DNA from: CAZXFH01 sp964640055
GTDB lineage: Bacteria > Fidelibacterota > UBA2242 > JAFGTP01
DNA: 64,000 bases
Reading direction: 5' to 3'
Assembly: GCA_964640055.1 (NCBI GenBank)
Contig: CAZXFH010000016.1
Location: forward strand, 1 to 64,000
Below the pieces are notes generated by a model. That model did no database searches. It was not told the DNA's origin and saw only the letters and a program-made list of their open reading frames with translations. Numbering within the stretch: position 1 is the stretch's first letter; each line of letters begins with the position of its first letter. This document shows positions 57,745 through 64,000 of this stretch, piece by piece. The position numbers were made by a program, and so were the translations under genes.

Positions 57745-58782
57745 CTAACTGTTTCTGCCGCCAAATTCAAAAGCGGCTTCCAGCATAGCCTGATAATTTT
57801 CAAATTTTGCATAGTCGGGGACACTGTTGCCAGATCCCACACAGTATCCGCCGTTTTCGGCCGTTACTTCAATGTTTTTACGGACCTGTTCGCGCACCTG
57901 GGCCGGGGTACCCCGGGAGAGTAAATCCACATCCACATGTCCAATGAGGGCTAGCTGATCGCCATATTTAGTACTGATCTCTTCCAGGGACATGGCTTGG
58001 GGTTCGATGGGATGCAAGGCGTCTACACCCGCATCAATAATATCCGTCATCACATCCCAGAGTTTTCCGTCGGTGTGATAGATAAAGGGTTTATTGTTTT
58101 TGCGGGCTAATTTTCCGATTTTAGCGAGCCAGGGAAAGAAATATTTACGTAAGATTTGCGGCGACATCATTAAGCCGGAGCGAAAGGCGATATCATCACT
58201 GTACCACAGAATATCAACAGTATCACAGTCAGCAAAATATGCAAACATACTCAAGACCAGTCCGCCGATTTTATTAAAGAGCGCTTCCACCAGCTGCGGA
58301 TTATCATACAGGGACATTGAAAAGGTTTCAAAGCCCATCAATTGCCAGACCATGGTATAAATATCTCCATACTGCCCGATTACGCCCATACCTTCCGGCA
58401 AGAACGGTTTCACTTGTTCGAATCTGGCATAGCTGAAATCAGACTTATTGGGGAATTTATATTTTTCAAATTCTTTCCAGTTGGTTATCACTCCTTTGCC
58501 TTCCACAGCCCAGTTGCGGGAGACATGGCCGGTATCTTTGATATCAGTATCCTCGCCATCTTGCAGAAAGAGATTATCAGGATTGAAATCGGCGGCAGGC
58601 TGTAATTTTATGTAGTCATAGCCGGCCTGATGCCAGAAATCCACATCATCTTGCATGCTTTGGATGGGCCGACCTAACAATTCTTCCTTGATGGAGGGAT
58701 GGATACCTAACTCAGCCACGGGAACATAAGCCGGTTTCCCTCCCCGGATTGTCTTTTTGAATTCTTCAATATTTGGCGCCAT
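57745..58782 (-). CDS. Uroporphyrinogen-decarboxylase-family corrinoid methyltransferase
   Basis: 345 residues, single UroD-type barrel. The family's zinc His is in FIYHTDGKLWDV, but the partner Cys of MtaA-type enzymes (HxC) is Asp here. GHVDVDLLSRGTPAQVREQ and the GSGNSVPDYAKFENYQAM tail resemble methyltransferases that take a methyl group from corrinoid proteins, with Asn where MtaA has its third zinc ligand Cys. Heme synthesis is unlikely given the divergent corrinoid-binding gene next door. GGAT precedes the ATG. The substrate is unknown. Confidence 0.88.
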   Translation of the reverse strand: MAPNIEEFKKTIRGGKPAYVPVAELGIHPSIKEELLGRPIQSMQDDVDFWHQAGYDYIKLQPAADFNPDNLFLQDGEDTDIKDTGHVSRNWAVEGKGVITNWKEFEKYKFPNKSDFSYARFEQVKPFLPEGMGVIGQYGDIYTMVWQLMGFETFSMSLYDNPQLVEALFNKIGGLVLSMFAYFADCDTVDILWYSDDIAFRSGLMMSPQILRKYFFPWLAKIGKLARKNNKPFIYHTDGKLWDVMTDIIDAGVDALHPIEPQAMSLEEISTKYGDQLALIGHVDVDLLSRGTPAQVREQVRKNIEVTAENGGYCVGSGNSVPDYAKFENYQAMLEAAFEFGGRNS

Positions 58783-58911
58783 GGTTGTAATCCTTTTTTA
58801 TTTTACATATCAATCATAAAGCTAAGATTTATCCATGAATATTTAACACAATTATTTTTATTTTTAATGATAAAAGCATAATTTAACGATCAAATAGAGG
58901 AGGTACTGGAA

Positions 58912-59532
58912 ATGTTTGATAAAATTTCACAGGCACTACAAGCAGGAGCATCGGACAAGGTCGTTGAACTGGTCGGCCAGGCCCTGGAAGGAGGGAAAAG
59001 TGCCGAGGATATTCTGAACAAAGGGTTGATTAAGGGAATGTCCGTGATTGGTAAGCAGTTCAAGGAGGGTGAAATATTTATCCCGGAGGTATTGATTGCC
59101 GCCCGGGCGATGAATAATGGCATCGAACGCTTGGAACCGGAGCTGCTCAAAAACGGAGTCAAGTCCAAAGGTAAACTCCTGATTGGTACGGTTAAAGACG
59201 ATCTGCATGACATTGGTAAGAATTTGGTCAGCATTATGTTCAAAGGCTCTGGCTTCGAAGTAGTAGATCTTGGGACCAATGTGAATGCTGAAAAATTTGT
59301 TGAAGCAGCCCAAGAACATAAACCCGAGGTGATCGGTCTCTCGGCATTATTAACCACCACCATGGTCAATATGGAAAGTATCGTGCAATCTTTAAAAGAG
59401 GCCGGCATAGAAGCCTATATTATGATCGGGGGCGCGCCGGTTACCGCAGAATTTGCCCGCTCTATACAGGCAGAGTATGCGGAAAATGCCGTAGAAGGGG
59501 TTGACAAGGCTCTGGCCGTTCTAAGTAATTGA
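58912..59532 (+). CDS. Corrinoid-binding methyltransferase protein (MtaC/MtbC type)
   Basis: 206 residues. An N-terminal helical cap (about 1-85, PEVLIAARAMNNGIE) precedes a B12-binding Rossmann domain with DLHDIGKNLV (DxHxxG, lower axial His) near residue 99, then VVDLGTNV, GLSALLTTTM and MIGGAPVTAEFA. It carries methylcob(III)amide between methyltransferases. A GAGGAGGT ribosome binding site lies before the ATG. It is divergent from the UroD-family methyltransferase and convergent with cobO. No reductive activator (RamA/RACo type) is in view. Confidence 0.95.
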   Translation: MFDKISQALQAGASDKVVELVGQALEGGKSAEDILNKGLIKGMSVIGKQFKEGEIFIPEVLIAARAMNNGIERLEPELLKNGVKSKGKLLIGTVKDDLHDIGKNLVSIMFKGSGFEVVDLGTNVNAEKFVEAAQEHKPEVIGLSALLTTTMVNMESIVQSLKEAGIEAYIMIGGAPVTAEFARSIQAEYAENAVEGVDKALAVLSN

Positions 59533-59550
59533 TCTAAAAAAATGATAGCT

Positions 59551-60066
59551 CTATAATTCTATACCGGGGCGCGCTGCAACGCCCTGTTCATAATAATGTT
59601 TGACAGCTTTCATCTCTGTTACCAGATCTGCAATTTCCAGAAGTTCGGGCGGTGCTTTCCGGCCGGTAATAATAATCTCCAACCGGGATGGCTTTTCAGT
59701 CAGAATTTTGATTACATCGGAGAGCGGAAACATTTCATAGAAAAGAGCGATGGTGATTTCATCTAGAATGACCACGTCATAGGTTCCGGACTGGATTATT
59801 CGGGTGACCTCCCGTAATCCCCGCTGTGCTATTTTTATGTCCGACGGTGAGGGCTTATTGTGAATGAATCCACGCCGTCCGAATTGCTGCAGGGTCAGTT
59901 CCGGTAAATGGCTCCGCATGGCTTTGATTTCATTATAGGTTGCTCCTTTTACAAATTGGGCAATATAGACCTTCAGTCCTGCACCCATGGCACGCAGGGC
60001 TAAGCCCAGGGCAGCAGTGGTTTTGCCCTTACCGTTGCCGGTATAAACCTGGATATAACCTTGCAT
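59551..60066 (-). CDS. cobO: Cob(I)yrinic acid a,c-diamide adenosyltransferase
   Basis: 171 residues. The P-loop YTGNGKGKTTAALGLALRA near the N-terminus, the VVILDEI motif (about 103) and TGRKAPPELLEIADLVTEM are the CobO/CobA/BtuR signature. It transfers adenosyl from ATP to cob(I)alamin or precursors. GAGAGGT precedes the ATG. Its place beside the corrinoid protein suggests cofactor salvage for that system. An inverted repeat lies 45 bp upstream of its start. Confidence 0.96.
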   Translation of the reverse strand: MQGYIQVYTGNGKGKTTAALGLALRAMGAGLKVYIAQFVKGATYNEIKAMRSHLPELTLQQFGRRGFIHNKPSPSDIKIAQRGLREVTRIIQSGTYDVVILDEITIALFYEMFPLSDVIKILTEKPSRLEIIITGRKAPPELLEIADLVTEMKAVKHYYEQGVAARPGIEL

Positions 60067-60110
60067 GGATACCTCTCTGTTTTAAACAATTTATCAATTT
60101 AAATGCCGGT

Positions 60111-60130
60111 ACAGTGATCATTAACACTGT
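60111..60130. promoter_or_regulatory. Inverted repeat upstream of cobO
   Basis: ACAGTG and CACTGT form a perfect 6-bp inverted repeat with an 8-nt spacer, immediately after the macro-domain gene stop and 45 bp before the cobO start. It could be an operator for cobO. No cobalamin riboswitch is recognisable. Confidence 0.4.
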
Positions 60131-60676
60131 TCAACCGTATGTTTGTTGCAGCTCTCGGTAGATGGATATATTGTCGCCGATAACCACAAACAGGACCGCT
60201 TGCGGGAATTCATGCTGTTTAAGGAAACCGACTGTGGTCTCGAAGGCGATCTTGGCAGCTGCTCTTTTCGGATAGCGATAAACCCCGGTACTGATGGCTG
60301 GAAAAGCGATCGAATTAAATTTTCGGTCTTTTGCTATCTGCAAGCAATTCTGATAGCAATTGGCCAGCAGCCGGGCTTCTTGTTGATTACCACCATGCCA
60401 GACAGGTCCCACAGTGTGAATAACATAGGTGGCGGGTAATTCATAGCCTTTTGTGAGGACCGCCTCACCTGTAGGTAATCCCTCGGGTAATTTTTCAGAC
60501 CGGATGGCTTTACACTCCTTTAGCAGTTGGTGACCGGCAGCGCGATGAATAGCGCCATCCACACCACCGCCACCCAGCAGTGATTGGTTGGCGGCGTTAA
60601 CCAGGGCCGTTACCTTTTGTGTGGTTATATCGCCGGTGATGATGGTAGTGCGCTCAATTGGTTTGGAATCACTCAT
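60131..60676 (-). CDS. Macro-domain ADP-ribose hydrolase (YmdB type)
   Basis: 181 residues from the ATG at 60676, with GGAGAG 7 nt upstream; a TTG at 60682 is less likely. VNAANQSLLGGGGVDGAIHRAAG, YVIHTVGPVWHGG and AFPAISTGVYRYP are the motifs of the MacroD/YmdB class, which deacetylates O-acetyl-ADP-ribose and removes mono-ADP-ribose. It is transcribed towards cobO and away from the AlkD gene. Confidence 0.94.
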   Translation of the reverse strand: MSDSKPIERTTIITGDITTQKVTALVNAANQSLLGGGGVDGAIHRAAGHQLLKECKAIRSEKLPEGLPTGEAVLTKGYELPATYVIHTVGPVWHGGNQQEARLLANCYQNCLQIAKDRKFNSIAFPAISTGVYRYPKRAAAKIAFETTVGFLKQHEFPQAVLFVVIGDNISIYRELQQTYG

Positions 60677-60779
60677 AGACAAGTCTCTCCCAGTTTGTGA
60701 AAATTATTAAATAATCAATGAAACTGAAAAGATTTTATTGTATTTTTCTAGTTGAATTGAACAAGATAAAGGAGATCTG

Positions 60780-61463
60780 ATGCAAATTGATGAGATCCTG
60801 GCCATATTAGAGGAGCATGCTGATCAGAAGGCCCTGGAGGGCATGGCAAAATATGGTATAACGCCAGCAAATGCCTATGGGGTGAAACTACCGGTGTTAA
60901 GACAGTTGGCACGGCAACTGGAGAAAGACCACCAGCTGGCCAAAGCCTTATGGCAGATTAATAATCGGGAGACCCGTATACTGGCCAGTATGGTTGACCA
61001 GCCTTCCATGGTCACCGAAACTCAGGTTGATGCCTGGGCCAGGACCTTTGATTACTGGGAGATCTGCGATCAATGTTGCATGAATCTGTTTGAAAAATTA
61101 CCCTTTGCTTATGATAAAGCCCTAGAGTTAAGCCGTCAAGAGGGGGAGTTTGTTAAACGCTCGGGATATGTATTGATGGCCCGTCTGGCAGTGAGTGATA
61201 AGGCGGCTCCGGATGAAAAGTTCATAGATTTTTTCCCGCAAATAAAAGCGGGGGCCCGGGATGAACGCAATTATGTAAAAAAAGCGGTCAGTTGGGCCTT
61301 GCGCCAGATTGGCAAACGCAGTCTCAGCTTGCATAGCAAAGCCCTGGCATGGGCTAATGCTATTGATAAATTGTCGGTAACAAGCGCCCACTGGATTGCG
61401 AAAGATGTGCGGCGGGAATTGAACTCAGAGAAAATAATCAGACGCCTACGGGCTCGGTCATGA
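60780..61463 (+). CDS. AlkD-like DNA alkylation repair protein
   Basis: 227 residues of HEAT-like helical repeats of the DNA_alkylation family. Typical segments: MAKYGITPANAYGVKLPVLR near the N-terminus, FDYWEICDQCCMNLF (about 95), and RNYVKKAVSWALRQIGKRS (about 165). AlkD excises positively charged alkylated bases without base flipping; family members vary in activity. GGAG precedes the ATG. Its stop overlaps the HD gene start by 4 nt. Confidence 0.92.
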   Translation: MQIDEILAILEEHADQKALEGMAKYGITPANAYGVKLPVLRQLARQLEKDHQLAKALWQINNRETRILASMVDQPSMVTETQVDAWARTFDYWEICDQCCMNLFEKLPFAYDKALELSRQEGEFVKRSGYVLMARLAVSDKAAPDEKFIDFFPQIKAGARDERNYVKKAVSWALRQIGKRSLSLHSKALAWANAIDKLSVTSAHWIAKDVRRELNSEKIIRRLRARS

Positions 61464-62044
61464 GCCAACGTAGTCTACGCAGCTTAAGAGACTTATATGA
61501 TCCGGATAAGGATCATTCCCAGCATGTTAAGGAGTTGGCCCTGCAATTATTTGATCAGTTAACGCCCCTGTATCAATTTGATCAGTCGGACCGGGACTTG
61601 CTGCGTGCGGCGGCTTGGTTACACGATATCGGCTATGCTGCCGGGGAAGGTTCACAGCATCCCTGGAATTCCAAGCAATTGGTTATGGAAAGAGGACTGC
61701 AGGATTATGATCAATGGCAGCAAGCGTTTATCGCTTTACTGTGCCTTTACCATAGTTTTATCGATCCGGCTACACTACATCAGGAATTTGCACAGCTGGC
61801 TCATTCCGATAAAAAACGCATCAGCCAATTGGCAGCACTTTTAAAAGTTGCCGACGGGCTGGACCGCCGGCACCAGGGACGGGTGACAGGCATAACATGT
61901 GGAATTGATAAGGCAAGCGTATCTTGCCTTCTGACATGTAACGGCAACGCCCTGGCAGAAATCAACAGAGCCCGTCAGCGATCTGCTTTATTTAAAGAGG
62001 CCTTTGGTTTGAATATCAAATTTAAGTTATCAGAGGAATGCTAA
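61460..62044 (+). CDS. Stand-alone HD protein like the C-terminal domain of Ppx/GppA
   Basis: 194 residues. The HD metal motif is HDIGY (about residues 52-56), with an upstream His in HSQHV, a downstream Tyr-His pair (LYHSF) and LLKVADGLDRRHQGRV, all matching the C-terminal HD domain of exopolyphosphatase/pppGpp phosphatases. The N-terminal ASKHA phosphatase domain normally fused in front is missing; a homologue of it is encoded by the next gene instead. Starts on ATGA overlapping the AlkD stop. Confidence 0.9.
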   Translation: MSQRSLRSLRDLYDPDKDHSQHVKELALQLFDQLTPLYQFDQSDRDLLRAAAWLHDIGYAAGEGSQHPWNSKQLVMERGLQDYDQWQQAFIALLCLYHSFIDPATLHQEFAQLAHSDKKRISQLAALLKVADGLDRRHQGRVTGITCGIDKASVSCLLTCNGNALAEINRARQRSALFKEAFGLNIKFKLSEEC

Positions 62045-62046
62045 AT

Positions 62047-62907
62047 ATGCACTGGGCTTGTATTCATTTAGGGCCACTTTATAGTTATTTAACGATTCGG
62101 AATAATCAGGGACAGAAAGAAAAGATCATTTTCAGGCGCAAGGATATTACCGGTCTAATAGGTCATAATTATTATCTTCATAAGCGATTGAAACCACCTG
62201 AAAACCGGCTGGAAGCGGTATTAGCCGAGTATTCAGATGAGGTCTCAAGATATCAGGACTTGCGCCGTCTTGAAATAACGGCTCCGGCCTGTATGGAATC
62301 TTTCAAGGCTTTTACCGAAGCATGCCTGATCGTCAAAGAGCGCTTTGGTAAAAAACCGTGCCTGGTAACAGATGTTGAAATTGCACAGGCATTAATAAAC
62401 ATGGAATGTAAAACGAAAGAATCTTTCTTACTAATATATATGGGGGAGATAAAGGCGAATTTACTGTTTGGTCATGGTCAATATCTGACATATCTGATCA
62501 ATTTGGAACTGCCTCTTTTTAATTTATGGAATCGGTTTTTAAAACATGATCCGCTGCAGAAAGAGAAGCTAGTGGAGATGCGTAAGTTCATTGTCCGACA
62601 GTTGGACCACATAAAAGTGGTACAGCAACCCCGGACGATCCGATTGATCGGTGATACCATGGGTTTGATTTCGAAAGTCGAGCCAAGCACTAGCCGGCAA
62701 ACCGGAAGAATACATATTGAATATATCAGAGAGTTACTTCCAGAATTAAAAAATATTTATCGCTCTCGGTGGGGACATTTTAAAGCTGGTGATCCTCTGT
62801 TTTTGCCACTTTTGATTCCGGGCCTCATTTTAGCGGAGCATTTATTGGATTTTCTGGAGCTGGATCAAGTCAGTGTGGTGCCGACTCCGCCATTATTTTT
62901 CGGATAA
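62047..62907 (+). CDS. Degenerate Ppx/GppA-like ASKHA-fold protein
   Basis: 286 residues from the ATG at 62047, because GAGGA ends 9 nt upstream; the ATG at 62038 abuts it. The length and motif spacing follow Ppx/GppA: ACIHLGPLYSYLTI at the start matches AxIDxGSNSxRLxI, with the catalytic Asp replaced by His7. LLIYMGEIKANLLFG (128-142) matches the DIGGGSTE loop but lacks its Asp, Gly and Ser. LPLFNLWNRFLKHDP and LLIPGLILAEHLLDFLELDQVSV match later family segments. So the fold is kept and the phosphatase site is lost. It may be a sensor or partner of the HD protein. Confidence 0.82.
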   Translation: MHWACIHLGPLYSYLTIRNNQGQKEKIIFRRKDITGLIGHNYYLHKRLKPPENRLEAVLAEYSDEVSRYQDLRRLEITAPACMESFKAFTEACLIVKERFGKKPCLVTDVEIAQALINMECKTKESFLLIYMGEIKANLLFGHGQYLTYLINLELPLFNLWNRFLKHDPLQKEKLVEMRKFIVRQLDHIKVVQQPRTIRLIGDTMGLISKVEPSTSRQTGRIHIEYIRELLPELKNIYRSRWGHFKAGDPLFLPLLIPGLILAEHLLDFLELDQVSVVPTPPLFFG

Positions 62908-62929
62908 GAAAAGAAGAGCTTATGAGGTT

Positions 62930-64000
62930 TTAAAAGGTCTCGTAAAAAAGGGGCGGCGGTACTGTCTTATGCTGACCAATTTGGTAGGCGTCTGCAATCA
63001 GTTTAGCCGCATGCTGCCAGCATTTCTTATCGGGAGCATGGATATCGCACAGAGGTTCCTGCGGGGAAACCGGATCCCCAATTTTTTTATGTAGCACAAT
63101 GCCGACTTCCGGTTTGATTTTATCTTTTAGGGTTTGTCGGCCGGCGCCTAGTGCCAAGCCGGCCATCCCGATTTTATAGGCTCCCACGGCGCTGACAAAT
63201 CCAGCTTTTTCAGCCAACAGGGGTTGCTTAAAGGCAGCAGTTTTATATTTTTCAGGATTTTCAATGTAGGTGGTATCTCCATCCTGATGGGCAACCATTT
63301 GTAAAAATTGCTCAAAGGCTGCGCCACTGTTAATTTTCGCTTGTAAAATTTGTATGGCCCGGTTCAAGTCCTTTTCGATGCCAGACAATACCAGCATCCA
63401 GGCGGCCAGATGAAGGGTTGCCGCTTTGAGATCTTCCGCACCATTCCCTTTTAAAACGTCGATACTTTCCCGCACTTCCAGCCAGTTGCCAATGGTGTTG
63501 CCCAGGGGTTGATTCATGTCGGTAATAACTGCCTTGACTTTTAATCCGAAGTGTTCGCCGACTCTTTTGAGTTTACGGGCCAATTTTTGGCTCTGATTAT
63601 ATTCGGCCAGAAAAGCCCCTTTTCCGGTTTTGATATCCAGTACCAGGCCGTCAATATCCTCGGCGATCTTTTTGCTGAGAATACTCCCACAGATCAAAGG
63701 AATAGATTTAACTGTGGAGGTCACGTCTCGCAGAGCATACATTTTACGGTCTGCGGGGACGATTTCCCGGGTCTGACCTCCCATGGCCAGCCCATGGCGG
63801 CTGACATATTCCTGAAATTGCTGCTTAGATAAATTGACGTTAAAACCGGGGATACTTTCCAGTTTATCCAAAGTGCCACCGGAATGACCCAGCCCCCGGC
63901 CTGAAATCATGGGAACCACGCAGCCGGCTGAAACCGCTAATGGCGCCAGGATAAGTGAGACCTTATCTCCCACACCACCGGTGCTATGCTTATCTACTTT
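62930..64000 (-). CDS. deoA: Pyrimidine-nucleoside (thymidine) phosphorylase, 5' end outside window
   Basis: At least 356 residues; the gene continues past the right edge. The first codons visible read KVDKHSTGGVGDKVS, the phosphate-binding Gly-rich loop, then PMISGRGLGHSGGTLDKLESIPGF. The KTGKGAF and LGNTIGNWLEVRES-type segments are also conserved. It splits thymidine or uridine with phosphate. The family is about 430-440 residues, so roughly 80 residues are missing. It is convergent with the degenerate Ppx gene. deoA versus pdp cannot be decided from this part. Confidence 0.93.
   Translation of the reverse strand, partial: KVDKHSTGGVGDKVSLILAPLAVSAGCVVPMISGRGLGHSGGTLDKLESIPGFNVNLSKQQFQEYVSRHGLAMGGQTREIVPADRKMYALRDVTSTVKSIPLICGSILSKKIAEDIDGLVLDIKTGKGAFLAEYNQSQKLARKLKRVGEHFGLKVKAVITDMNQPLGNTIGNWLEVRESIDVLKGNGAEDLKAATLHLAAWMLVLSGIEKDLNRAIQILQAKINSGAAFEQFLQMVAHQDGDTTYIENPEKYKTAAFKQPLLAEKAGFVSAVGAYKIGMAGLALGAGRQTLKDKIKPEVGIVLHKKIGDPVSPQEPLCDIHAPDKKCWQHAAKLIADAYQIGQHKTVPPPLFYETF

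Noticed and set aside
57745..58782. Authentic uroporphyrinogen decarboxylase (hemE)
   Set aside because: It has a zinc-type His motif and sits beside a corrinoid protein and CobO; no heme genes are near.
58783..58911. Cobalamin riboswitch before the corrinoid protein
   Set aside because: The gap is AT-rich and only 129 bp, without the B12-box or the long structured leader such riboswitches need.

Overview
The window is a bacterial chromosome segment of moderate GC. It opens inside a 16S rRNA gene and closes inside a pyrimidine-nucleoside phosphorylase gene. The best placement is the FCB superphylum, in the Calditrichota/Neomarinimicrobiota neighbourhood rather than Bacteroidota proper. Three things point there: a PorX-type response regulator fused to an alkaline-phosphatase-fold domain, a dipeptidyl-peptidase III with the short HEISH zinc motif that I recall from Caldithrix, and frequent strong Shine-Dalgarno sequences, which Bacteroidota mostly lack. 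This is inference from gene content; I could not run a phylogeny.

Layout. (1) 1-4087: rRNA operon 16S-tRNA-Ile(GAT)-tRNA-Ala(TGC)-23S-5S with a boxA-like site, a 23S processing stalk and a strong terminator. (2) 4242-11130: four-gene envelope and signalling cluster (exported protein, FecR-domain protein, outer-membrane barrel, CHASE2 adenylate cyclase). (3) 11246-19172: porX-tsaE, then DUF177-rpmF and the fatty-acid genes fabH-fabD-fabG-acpP-fabF-rnc. plsX is absent from its usual place between rpmF and fabH. (4) 19192-26345, minus strand: bifunctional nuclease, PTS enzyme I and HPr (no sugar permease), polyprenyl synthase, phosphohexomutase, and the cell-wall recycling pair anmK-murQ. (5) 26667-33418: zinc-ribbon protein, DUF5020 barrel, pepT, phosphodiester glycosidase, a response regulator with an unusual C-terminal domain, and DPP III. 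(6) 33694-40657: acyl-CoA synthetase, a cyclic-2,3-diphosphoglycerate-synthetase-family P-loop protein, carbamate kinase, ndk, a SPOR lipoprotein and a membrane protein. (7) 40890-52409: housekeeping genes tsaB, accD, surE, guaA, an LpoA-like lipoprotein-type protein, yqeY, cvpA, mutS2, dnaG. (8) 52556-57499: three tightly packed exported-protein genes (internal-repeat, fibronectin III and LamG proteins). (9) 57745-60066: corrinoid methyltransferase set (UroD-family methyltransferase, corrinoid protein, CobO). (10) 60131-64000: macro-domain protein, AlkD-like protein, a stand-alone HD protein, a degenerate Ppx/GppA-like protein, and the 3' part of a nucleoside phosphorylase gene.

The most interesting unexplained signals are two intergenic loci, at about 31536-31737 and 57570-57703. 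Each has a promoter-like signal (sigma-54 type in one; a CRP-like site with an extended -10 in the other), a C-rich stretch sharing the 9-mer CCCACCCCT, and a strong terminator, so both look like small RNAs that could pair with Shine-Dalgarno sequences. Next comes the HD plus degenerate-Ppx gene pair, in which a normally fused enzyme is split, reversed in order, and has lost its catalytic motifs. I saw no CRISPR array, insertion sequence, prophage or integron.
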